Part shown: piece after piece, positions 53,640-63,180 of the stretch
Position numbering within the stretch: position 1 is the first letter of the stretch
Layout of the letters: each line of letters opens with the position of its first letter
NCBI GenBank assembly: GCA_030374765.1
Contig: JARGXX010000075.1
Span: 558,001 to 622,000, forward strand
Direction of reading: 5' to 3'
Source: Agarophyton chilense
Lineage: Eukaryota > Rhodophyta > Florideophyceae > Gracilariales > Gracilariaceae
DNA: 64,000 nt
Position numbers and translations under genes: made by a program
The notes under the pieces: generated by a model
The model's input: the letters and a program-made list of their open reading frames with translations, nothing else
The model's database searches: none
What the model was told of the DNA's origin: nothing

Positions 53640-56260
53640 TTGGTATCCGGCCATTGCTTTACCGGATACAACATCGCATAAAAATCCCGGGGTACACTCT
53701 GTATCCCCTCTAACCGCTTACCTCGGCTCACGAGACGGATGTCGGGGTGGTGCTCGTGGATGGAAAGTGTTTCGAGGGTTAGGGTGATGAAGGAGGGGAG
53801 TGCAGTGGTTACTATTTTTGAGAGGGTGGAAATGGTGTCTGGAGAGAAGAGGTCTTTGAAGGAGGATGGGTTGGTGAGGGAGTTGAGGCGGGGGAGCTTG
53901 TGTGCGGTGATGAGGTCTGAGAGTGGTACGGTTCTGCCGTCACGGGCAAAGACGGGCTGACGAGGTGTGATAGCAGTTTGGGAGGAGAAGGAGAGGGAAG
54001 GGTGAGAGGGGATGGGGTTCCAGTGCTGTAGTGCGTGCGACCGGTCGATGTTGCGGATGGTTTCGGTATGGGCGGTGGATCGTCGCTTGGAGGTATGGCG
54101 GCAATGAGCTTTGAAGAGGGTGTCAGCGTGTTCGTAGATGCCAGCATCGTTGAAGTGGAGGCCGCCGTATCTTCGAATGACTTTGACAACGTGATCAAAG
54201 ATGTGAAACTTGAGGTTTCCAAGGTTGGAGGTGTGGTGAGGGCCAAGAGTGGTGACTGTCGCGAGTTTGAAGGAGCGATTGTGGTCCTCTAGTGTTGAGA
54301 GTGTATCTTCTGTCCATTCTGGGACGGTGGTGATCGGTGCGGTTTCTACTTCATTGCGGCACCTGTCGAAGAAAGCGCCGATTAAGAAGAAGACCATGTC
54401 GAGAGCGCGGTAGTCTTTGGCTTCGAGCATGCTGCGTATGCCTTCTGGAGTGAAGAATCTGTTGAGGTTACGAGCGCTGTAGGAGGTGTACAAGTTGATG
54501 CGGAGGCCTTGGGCGGGGGAGTGGGCTTCGATCGAGGCGAGAATATAGTTAGAGTGGTTGAATATGGAGGTGCAAACGAGCATGAAGGAACGGGAGGTGT
54601 TGGGGTGGCCGATGGATGGTGGTGAAGAGAGATTCGGATTTGAGCCTTCGATGGCTGTGAGTTTGATGAGCTTGGAGATTCCGAGGTGCAAGTTGTGGAG
54701 GGGTTCAAATGCGAAGGTTTGTGGGGGGTGAGCTCTTGGGAGATGGCGTGGAGGGGGTACGATTCGAGAATGAAGCTGCATTTCGCGAGGGATACTTCTT
54801 GGAGGGCTGTGAGTGCTTCCTCTTTCTTGGTGTGGGCCACTCTTGGTTTTTGCGAGAGGTGCGCCTGTTCAGAGTCATGGAGGAGAGAGGGGTGCATCTC
54901 TTGAGTGTTGGAGGTGTGATGGGAGGTGCGGGAGGGAGCGTTGTGAGAGGGTTCGCGGAGGAGGGAGCAAGTGAGGAGACATCGATGGCAGGGTCTCTTG
55001 GGGCGTGTTTCGTGGAAGACGGCGAGGATGTCCTCGGCCTCGGGGATTTCTGGGCAGTAACTTGCGAGAACTGGTGGACATTGGCAGAGAACTTTGTGAG
55101 CGTCGCGGAAGGGGAACCCGAGGAGAACGGAAGAGAGAAGGGGCTGGAGGATAGTTTTGATGGCGGCTTATGTTAGTTCCATTCTTGTTTTGAGATGGAT
55201 ATCTGCGGACGAGCGGGGCATAGCGTCTGCCTCGGGGGCAGATGCGGTGGGTTGGAAGGGGTTTGGGAGGTAACCGACAAGGGTGAGGTTTTGAGAGATT
55301 CATTTTCGTCTGAACGAGTCCGAAAAGTTGAGGAGGGTGATGTGGAGGGGGTAGGAGGTGATGAAACAGGCTTTGAAGGTGGTGGAGGACTTGTCCGAGT
55401 AAAGCTGGATGAACCCGATGAAGGAGTATATTCCGGTTGTGTGGGGGCAGTGCCATATGATCTTGTCGTTCTTGGACTGTATGATGGCGGATTTGAGTGC
55501 GGGGAAGACGTTGTGCCCGAGAGAGGCGGCCATGATATGAGCGAAGGCGGAGGAATCGGATTGTGACTTTAAGGCGATGGGGTGAAAGAAGGTGTTGTGG
55601 TGGTGTGCGAGGGAGATCTGATATTTAAGGACATCGATTGGGTTTTTGAGGCAGACGGTTGCAGAGAAGCGGTTGGGAGTGTGAGTGATGGAGTGCGGGA
55701 CGAAGCCGAAGGAACTGATGCAGTGTTTGAAAAAGTTTTCCTGGAGCTTGATGCATTGACGGGCAGAGGAGATGTTTCGCTGGAAGGTTGACTTGGAGAA
55801 GCTTGGATCGTTGAGGATGCCGATGAGCTCGTCCGCCTTTTGGCGGCCGAGGTTGATGGCAATGGAGGAGATGTAGAGGGCGAGGTGCTCTACTTGTGGT
55901 TGTTCGAAGATGGGGGTGAAAGGGGGTGGGGGAGTGGAATTGAGGATGAGAAGTAGCAAAGAGGTCTGTTAGCGATGTGGTGTGCGTCTGCGGTGTGGAG
56001 AGAGAGGGCATGTTGCTGGTGGTGGTCGAGGTCTGCATCTTCGAGGAGGACGTTATCGGAGGGGCAGTTTGAGGGGTTGGGAGGGGCGTGCAGTTGAGGA
56101 ATGGGCTTGTGGCCTTTTGTGTGTGGGGGGAAGTGGGTTATGGTTTGTGGGGCGTGCGTTTGGTGGAGGAGAGCCGGTGAGGGCACCTTAGTTGCTGGCG
56201 CTGTAGGGCAGGAGTAGTGCGGGCGAAGAAGGAGCAACGGGAGAAGCAGCAGCAAGGCAT
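53640..56260 (-). pseudogene. Plavaka/KDZ-like DNA transposase remnant
   Basis: A long, broken coding region on the minus strand. In order, it has a C/P-rich beginning near 56.2 kb, FIQLYSDKSSTTFKACFITSYPLH (usual 'l.lYSDkT..s..g...YPvyl'), LVGYLPNP, CPPVLASYCPEIPEAEDILAV and PCHRCLLT (the 'dyPE...C..C' box), FEPLHNLHLGISKLIK, GNLKFHIFDHVVKVIRRYG and LFKAHCRHTSKRRSTAHTE. These match the fungal/algal Plavaka group as I recall it. At least two in-frame stops lie between about 55.30 and 55.15 kb, and there is a frame change near 54.8 kb. The final frame ends in a stop that falls within the target duplication of LTR element 2. The family name is less certain than that it is a DNA transposase. Confidence 0.55.
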
Positions 56261-56769
56261 GGTGTGGAATGCGGGGGACGCTTTGATGTGGAAGAAGGGA
56301 AAAGAATCAGGGGGCGTAGAGGTTATGGCGCATGCGGTGCGGTGATAATCACGTGGGGAGAGTTGTATGCCATGCAGTTCACGTGATGCAGGGCTGTGGG
56401 GAGGAGTCGAGACGTACTGCGGGCACTGACAGCTGTGTTGTGGTAATATGAGAATTTGGCTATGTGCCACCGATGTGCCAGATTTCTATTCCTATTTTGA
56501 TACTTATTGCTATTGCCAGGCTTCATTTACTAGTATGCGAACATGAGTGAGGGTAACGAAATTTTGAAATACATACATAATGTTTTAGTATGCACACCTG
56601 ATTGCGGCTGGCAAAAACTTCGGGATATGCAGTTATTTGCTATTTCATTTTTTATAAAAACTAGCAACTTTGAACGAGTGAAGTTATTTTGAGAAAATAC
56701 GGAACTGCAACAAATGAAACAATTTATGGGTTCTCTAACCATTTTAGTTCGTCCGTTTTTGACTCCTAA

Positions 56770-57543
56770 ACAAGCATTCCGAGAACACAGACGAAGCGAA
56801 AGAATACAGTTATTGAGCGTGAAGAAAGGAATCGTGAAGCGGCCGCCAGACGGAAGGCAAAGCAGGAGGTATCTGTAACCAAACGGCAGCAAAAAGAAGA
56901 GATGAGAAAGTTAAAAGAGGAACAGAATTCCAAGAAGATTATTAGATCTGCGTTGAAAGTCACATATACCACAGGAAATGTTTCATCGAGTAACAGTGCA
57001 AACGATGCGACAAAGGTGGATAATTCATTTTCAGAAAGCATAGAAAAAGGGAAAACGTTTCGGGATCGTATGAATCAAGCAAAAGCCGACGCAAAGATCA
57101 TGAAGGAGAACAACCTTGATAAAGAAAACGACTCCCAAGAAGCCGCCCGAGGGCTTCTGGAAATTCACGAGCTTGACCCAAGACTGGTTGAAACTCATGA
57201 GCTCTTCTTTCAAGAGTCGTTGGCGGATCAGAGTTACTTCGATGACCAAAGGTTCAAGCCGTTAAAGTTGGTGCAAAAACGAGCAGCCGTTCCAAATAGC
57301 CCTGTTTTGACTGCGAAGACGGGCACAGAGACCATGGCCGAAAAAAAGTGTAGTTTGCTTGACGATGGGGCATGGCGGCGGAGAGTTTGTGATGACGTGG
57401 GCAGAAGTCCTTGGATCGGTCTGAATAAAAGTATGATTAAAATGTTTGCGCTTTGGTCGCGAGACCGGAACTGGAGCAGAAAGGCGTTCCAGAATACCCT
57501 GATCTGGAAGAGTAGTTCCCGAGTTTTGCAGAACCAGACCTAA
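56770..57543 (+). CDS. Hypothetical charged coiled-coil protein or 3' exon
   Basis: A frame open from about 56,770 to a stop at 57,541, with its first ATG at 56,902 (213 codons from there). The codons before the ATG are just as protein-like (REEERNREAAARRKAKQE), suggesting a 3' exon or a gene truncated upstream. The N-terminal half is a charged helix rich in Lys, Glu and Arg. The middle has a helical segment, QEAARGLLEIHELDPRLVETHELFFQ, followed by a basic, Trp-containing tail. No family is recognised. It sits among transposon remnants, so it may be a transposon-borne protein or a captured host fragment. Confidence 0.35.
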   Translation, partial: TSIPRTQTKRKNTVIEREERNREAAARRKAKQEVSVTKRQQKEEMRKLKEEQNSKKIIRSALKVTYTTGNVSSSNSANDATKVDNSFSESIEKGKTFRDRMNQAKADAKIMKENNLDKENDSQEAARGLLEIHELDPRLVETHELFFQESLADQSYFDDQRFKPLKLVQKRAAVPNSPVLTAKTGTETMAEKKCSLLDDGAWRRRVCDDVGRSPWIGLNKSMIKMFALWSRDRNWSRKAFQNTLIWKSSSRVLQNQT

Positions 57544-57629
57544 TCCACAGCTTTCTGATCTTTACAAACTTCTGAAGAAGATAGCAAAATCTAAAAAAAG
57601 GCCAGAACAAAGAAACACATTTATTTCAT

Positions 57630-58626
57630 TCAATACTTAGTCATTTCACCCTTTTTTTCCACTAGGACACAGCGCTCCTGTATAGAGCTGTAAAGTGATT
57701 TCATAAACTCTTCGCGCAAATTGTTCCAATATTCAATAACACCATCCAAAAGCGTTCCAACGTCTTGGAATCGGCGCTGATTAGCGTAAACGCTGGGGGC
57801 CAAAACCCCCCAAATGTTTTCCATAATGTTCAGGTCAGGTTACTTGGCCGGCCACTGTAAAACATTAACATTATGATCAGACAACCACTTTGTAGTATAC
57901 ACTGAACGTTTTATAGAAGCACCGCCCCGTCTTGATGAAAAGAAAAATTTTCTCCGATTGTTTCGGCCGCAATTGCTAATAATTTCTTCTGCAACACCTT
58001 GCCGTACTTCGTAGAATCCGTTTTACAGGCACAAATGACCAGATTACTTAAACCATAGTAGGAACAGGCACCCTAAAGAATCACAAAATCCCCTCCATTT
58101 TGTCGCTTAAAAATATTAATCTCTTTCTTCCTTTAATCGTCATAATAATGAGCAAATTCATCTGTTCCATCTAGATTTGTTTTCTTTTCATCTGAAAAAA
58201 TAGTTTTCTTCCATTTTGTCAAAGATAAAGTCATTTTCTCTCGAGCCCGTATAAATATTTCGTTTTTATGCATTTTATTCATCATTGGTACATTCTTCAT
58301 CTTCTTATAGATCAAATTTGGATCACTATGGGACAATTGTTGTACGGTTCTTACAGAAACCGGAAGAGAAAGATAATTACGGAGTTCTTTGGCAGAGCTA
58401 GATGAGTTTGAAGCCGAACGTAGTAGAGCTCTTTTAGCCGTAACACTCATTTTTTTGTTTTTAGAGCATTTGGTTTGTTGTAGTTGTCAGGATCTTTGAA
58501 GAAGTTCTGGGCCACAGTGCGAAAGCGTCTGGTGGTTTCAGAAATCTCTCTTTGAGAACAGCAATGAAATGAAGCTGCAAGTATCATACCTTTTTCTTTA
58601 TCTGTCAAAGGTTTTCCACGGCCCAT
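57630..58626 (-). pseudogene. Tc1/mariner transposase remnant
   Basis: About 1 kb of minus-strand coding from ATG at 58,626 (GRGKPLTDKEKGMILA, helix-turn-helix start) through VSVRTVQQL (second HTH) and WKKTIFSDEKKTNLDGTDEF (first catalytic Asp box). It continues to WLSDHNVNVLQWPAK, then PDLNIMENIWGVLA, ending at KGEMTKY. The three parts lie in three different frames. A stop replaces the usual Ser before PDLN, and the second Asp box is damaged (a QDG-type string in the wrong frame). It is dead. I could not define terminal inverted repeats. Confidence 0.85.
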
Positions 58627-59422
58627 TTTTATGTTTTTTTGAACTTTGAGGTTGTCGGAGGTTTAGAGGAGAATGTTTTCAGAGCTTTTATTTTATTCAA
58701 AATGCGCGCGTTTGTTCAAAGGAAAACTTACTGTAGTGCACTTTAATAAGACTTCGGGGGTGTTCTTTCTACATAGTGTTATGGGCAGTGTAGAGAAGTA
58801 TTGTTCTTTTTAAACGTTACAAGAGATTAGGTTAAGGGAAACCAAGAGAAATGCAATGCATCAACAAAAAAAGTGTTGCCCTTAGTTGGATTTCTCGCAC
58901 TGCATAATCAGATTCCTCGTGACTGGCAGCGCTTTGAACGAGGAGACGCTAGAGATAGATAAAATAGAGTGAGAGCGTCTCTTCGCTCTCTGCAACAAGG
59001 ATTCTACGAAAGTTTCTTGTTTAAAACCAAAAATCTCTGTCTTTCATATCTCCGCAGCGGTTGTGGCTTTGTGGTGCCTAGCGAGACATTTAATCAAGGC
59101 TTCGGTGCCTTTTGCCCTCCGGCGTTATTCGCCCGCGTGTAATAGGGAAACAATTAAAATTTTTTATTATTATTGCCAAACACATTTCGGGAGATGCGTT
59201 GAGCTCTCTGACAGATATGTATCTGGCGCGGGCCACCCACGTACAAATAATCTTACGTTGTTCGGGCACGGGGACAACCGCTGAGAGAATCGTTGGATAA
59301 ACGACAGTTCTTATCGTTTGCCTCCCACATAATGTAGGATGAGTTGCCTCTCTGACCTTGTAATGCACTGCAGTACACGAATCATTCCTCCTACTCTCTA
59401 TCATCACAGAGCCAGTGGAATC
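58627..59422. other. Intergenic, no clear genes
   Basis: About 800 bp with AT-rich sequence. A hairpin-capable string GAGAGCGTCTCTTCGCTCTC lies near 58,971. Short ORFs have no recognised similarity. Confidence 0.35.
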
Positions 59423-59742
59423 GTAGCAAATCAAGAAAAGACTTTGGCCGACGACGAGCGACCATCAAGATGGAAATCGATTTGCTGTTGTCAAAAAATA
59501 TGGGCACCATCGCACCACCAATCAAATCGAAACCGCTAACATCGCTCCACGATCAGATCTTTGCTTCCGTGCCTGCAGGGCCTATCTCCGGAACCAACAT
59601 AGCATAGCGTTCTTATGCAAAACACCTCAAGAAAGACGCCAATTCTTTCACAATACTCACGAAGTTTGGTCTGAACGATTTGACAACTCCAAACCTGAGA
59701 CTGGTCCCACAACAATTCTGAAAATAATCAAAGAATTGTAAG
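59423..59742 (+). pseudogene. Fragment of unknown protein-coding sequence
   Basis: An ATG-less open frame of about 105 codons ending in TAA at 59,740-59,742. It includes GNRFAVVKKYGHHRTTNQI, FRACRAYLRNQHSIAFLC and HEVWSERFDNSKPETGP. The amino-acid composition looks like real coding. The start may lie in a lost or intron-separated part. It may belong with the adjacent Harbinger-like remnant as a DNA-binding piece. No family is recognised. Confidence 0.25.
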
Positions 59743-59983
59743 CTACTAGCCCTTTAAGAATAAGGGAAAATTTGGAATAAGGGACGCTTTCGGAACGTCC
59801 CGTTTTTAAATAGGAAACCTACAATACTTTTTTTCTGGCCTTCATTTCAAATGAGCAAGTTTATAAGAGCAAGCCTTGCCACTGTTCACTAAATTTGTCC
59901 CTTCACTTCAGGCGACGACCACGCCACTGCCCTCCCCCCGTCCCGCGCCCCCGCAGTTCCTCATCTACTGCACTATTATCAGA

Positions 59984-60928
59984 ATGGTTAAGGCTCCGAT
60001 TCAGGAAGCTACAGCTCGAGACCCATCCATACCGAACGATGTAGACTTCATTGATGCCAGCGCCAACTCGTCTCCCAGTAAGCTTGCATCCACAACTTCA
60101 AAACCGAGACCGATTGGGTTTGTCATGAACAAGGTGGAGAAGGTGTGAATCATTTTGTATCTGATAGCTCTTGAAGCACCGCTGAAGAAGATGAAAACCC
60201 TTGATGCTACACGCACTCGAGGAGCAAGCAACGCCCAGATGCAGCACAGTAAGGACTCTGCTATCGTCGAAGAGCAAAAAATGCACAAAATAAGCTGGAG
60301 GAGAGGTTACAAGGCAGGCGTCAATCCTGAAAACGCCAGGCTTGTAGCAAACAGCATTAGCTAGTTGGCCAAGAAGGTGATTGTGGAAGACATAGGTGCA
60401 GCGGACCGCGACTTTGAGGGTCTCATTGCCAATGCGCGTGCAAAAAATGGCGACGTGCAGCACGTTCTCAATCAAAGAGTCCTGGACTACAAGCATGCAT
60501 CTTTAAAGCCAACATTAGCTTCAGATGAAAACGCATCCAAACCGCTCTTCATGCTACACGAGTCACGCACAGAGAAGCAAAAGCGCAATCGCGAGATAAT
60601 GAAGGCATTTGAGAGAGTCAAGATGCGGTGTACACAAGCGCGGGACGAGCGAGGCCGACGTTGGTCGGCCTGACAGTCGCAGCTTCAGCGAGCTCAAACT
60701 CTAAAACTCTAATTTCTAATGCTTCAAACGCAATTTTTGCCCTGCAAAGGCGCCAGAGCTAGCAGTTTGGCAAGCTCACTAAGCTGCCGGCGCAGATCCA
60801 CAACCTCCATCAGCAGCATCCAGGCACCCTTTTGCCGCCATCACTTCCTGAAGATCCTCTTTTGATGGATCCTGCGTTAAAAGCGACCTTGGCCTCGGAG
60901 AAAAGCTCCAACTCACCGGCCTAAGACT
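59984..60928 (+). pseudogene. Decayed ORF, possible Harbinger companion (second ORF)
   Basis: From ATG at 59,984 one frame runs to 60,673 with two in-frame stops (60,146-60,148 and 60,362-60,364). Coding-like sequence continues in another frame to about 60,928. Content includes KPRPIGFVMNKVEKV, WRRGYKAGVNPENARLVANS, DVQHVLNQRVLDYKHASLKP and a charged helix EKQKRNREIMKAFERVKMR. It is tail-to-tail with the Harbinger-like transposase. PIF/Harbinger elements usually carry a second DNA-binding ORF, so this could be it, but no Myb/SANT motif is visible. Confidence 0.35.
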
Positions 60929-61046
60929 TAGTAGTTGGGGCCTGCTCTGCAGCCATATCACCCATCGATCCCTCAGAATGACGTTAGAGTTGCGCGCGAA
61001 GCGCGCGGCTTGCATTATAATGAAGTGAAAATGTTACTATTTATTC

Positions 61047-62204
61047 TCAATTCTGCTCCGATTCCGAGTCCGATCGGTGCATGTGTGCGTAGATCTTAGA
61101 CAAATACCTTTCCCTTGATTGCAGGACGTATCCAAGTTTGAGAAATTGCCTGTTACATAACATGGCTTCGGTAGTGTAGGCGATGGGGAAGAGCTTTTTC
61201 TGAAGCAGCCAGAGTCCTAGAAACAGGCTGTGGCTATTGTTCAAAAACCCAGATGCCCCATTCTTTTACCATTCGCAGCTTACGGATGTAGTGGTTGTTC
61301 AGAACTGGATGCATCCAATCTGTGCTCTCGACGCGTTTGTACGGAACAACCAACGCCCCATCTCCCGTGAATCCCATGTCTGCCATCCTGTGCTGGTCAT
61401 CCTGTAGAAAATGGAAGGCGTTTCGATAGATCTCCAGGTTTTTATAGAGGTTGCGGTCGTTCCCGGCGCCTTTGTCCGAATTCTTCAGCCAAATAAAGTG
61501 GCCCAAAAGGTCACAGATCACCACAATCGGCCATGCATGTGCCTTTTTGTAACTATCGTACGCTCGCTTGTTCCCGCTTACTCTTAGGTTTCCAGCGCTT
61601 GCTTTTATTCCCGCCCACGAAATGCACGCACTTTGGGAAGCCTATCATCAAAACTTCCATATCCGCTCGCTCCGTCTCCGACGCCCATTCAATGAGTCTG
61701 GGAGTGGCGCTCCAGTGTAAACGAAACAGGGTACAAATCGTGACGAAAGTAGTTTGATACAGTCCCCGTTGATAATCCGTATCGATGTCCAACACGCTCG
61801 ACGCCCAGATCGTTTTCGTTGCTCACACCATCTAAATCTAAGAATATGAAAAGCATTGCTTCACTACTTAACTTGCGTCTACGGGAAACACGCAGAACAG
61901 AGCAATTTTGTTGGCCTGGTACATCTATAGGAGCAGCAATTCTAGATGACACCATATCATGTAGTACTTTAAACGGTTCACGACTCATGTGAATTGTTTT
62001 GTGAAACAGCATAATATCAAGATTTACATCGCGAATGTTGTAGAGAAGATGCTGAAGCATACGTCCTGCATAAAGTGCCCTCACTCCGCATAAGTATTTC
62101 CCTTTTCCTGGACTTTCCGCTTTTCTTTGGCTACTGCTATACGATGTCATGTTTTTGTCGTTCGCGAGAAGGACGCTTTCTTGGACGAGCGCTTCCGTGG
62201 GCAT
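61047..62204 (-). pseudogene. PIF/Harbinger-like DDE transposase remnant
   Basis: Coding-like minus-strand sequence in at least four pieces in shifting frames. They are IMLFHKTIHMSREPFKVLHDMV and GHRYGLSTGTVSNYFRHDLY (61,689-62,204); ATPRLIEWASETERADMEVL then IGFPKCVHFVGG (first Asp box, usually 'GFPkcvg.vDGT', the Asp missing); ICDLLGHFIWLKNSDKGAGNDR and MADMGFTGDGALVVPYKR (second box); and, after a frame change, NNSHSLFLGLWLL (usually 'N..hs..R...E..fG.lk') with FLKLGYVLQSRERYLSKIY at the C-terminus. The order is that of Harbinger (DDE_Tnp_4) transposases. The element has at least three frame changes and is dead. Confidence 0.7.
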
Positions 62205-62870
62205 TGTGTTTTGTTGTCTTTGCTGAAAAATTCATAAAGCAAGAACGATATTATTTACATCTGCCAGTATGCGCAACTGAATGCGCCTCGCTCTTTGCCA
62301 AGAAGAAGATGACATTAAGTGTAACCCCGTGGTATACGTGTTATACGTGACATAAATAGTTGAGAGTTTGGCTTTATCGGCGAATTAACGATTGCTCAGA
62401 ACCGACGTGTTAACCTGCGAAGAAGAAATGCTTATTTAAAAATGGCTACACATGTTTTCCAAACAGCTTAGATTTTATGGCAATTCCAAGAAGAGATAGT
62501 CCAACCAACAGTTAACCAACAATTAACAACTAATTTCAATATATACAAAATCCGTGAGAGTTTATCACAGTATATGACTATAGAAACCTTTTGCAATTAT
62601 CTTTTTAACAATACCGTAATCACGTGCAGGAAGCCATTCCAATTCTTCGATGTTTTTGAAAGCTTGTTTTCGGGCAATCGTACCCTTTCGTTTAAAGCTC
62701 AATACAGAAGCAAACGTGCTACCCAACTCAAACTACGCCACGCGGTGGCGTAGCAAGGAGGGTTGCGGTCTGTGACGATTTAATACCTCTGACAATGTCT
62801 GAAAATTGCTGGCGGTTAATTCTAAGCACCAAGCGTTTGCCAATTGTGTGCCGCCGTTTTAATTAGCGCA
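62205..62870. other. Intergenic, AT-rich
   Basis: About 670 bp without recognised genes. Contains a short palindrome CGCCACGCGGTGGCG near 62,736. Possible flank of the Harbinger-like element. Confidence 0.3.
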
Positions 62871-62879
62871 TCTATTGCT

Positions 62880-63180
62880 CGACATTTGCGCGACCGCCTC
62901 TCGTTCGTCCCATCTTTCGCAAGCCGTAGCTTGCGAGCTTTTTGCGCTATTCCCGCTCTTATCACGCTTCTCGCCTGCTCCCTCCGCCTTTCCGCGTCTG
63001 TTCCGCGCTTTGTGCGCGCTTGGGCCTCATTGCCTCTCTGTGCCTTTTCAGCGCTTTCTCGCGCTTTTTCTGCGCTTGCTCCGCTCTTAGGCCTCGTTTC
63101 CTCAACGCGCCTTGTCCGCGCTTGCCCGCGCTTTATCTGCGCTTGCTCGATCGCTCCGGTTCTGCTCTTGTACTGCGTCC
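62880..63180. repeat. Imperfect GCGCTT-rich repeat
   Basis: About ten GCGCTT or GCGCTTT/GCGCTTG units occur irregularly, 10-40 bp apart, on a C/T-rich background. They produce long open frames by composition alone (Ala/Leu/Arg/Ser-rich). Visible directly; no unit is regular enough for a simple tandem array. Confidence 0.55.

Noticed and set aside
54875-55456. 193-codon His/Pro/Arg-rich frame on the minus strand
   Set aside because: It is a shadow of the Plavaka-like transposase frame, which carries the recognisable motifs in another frame.
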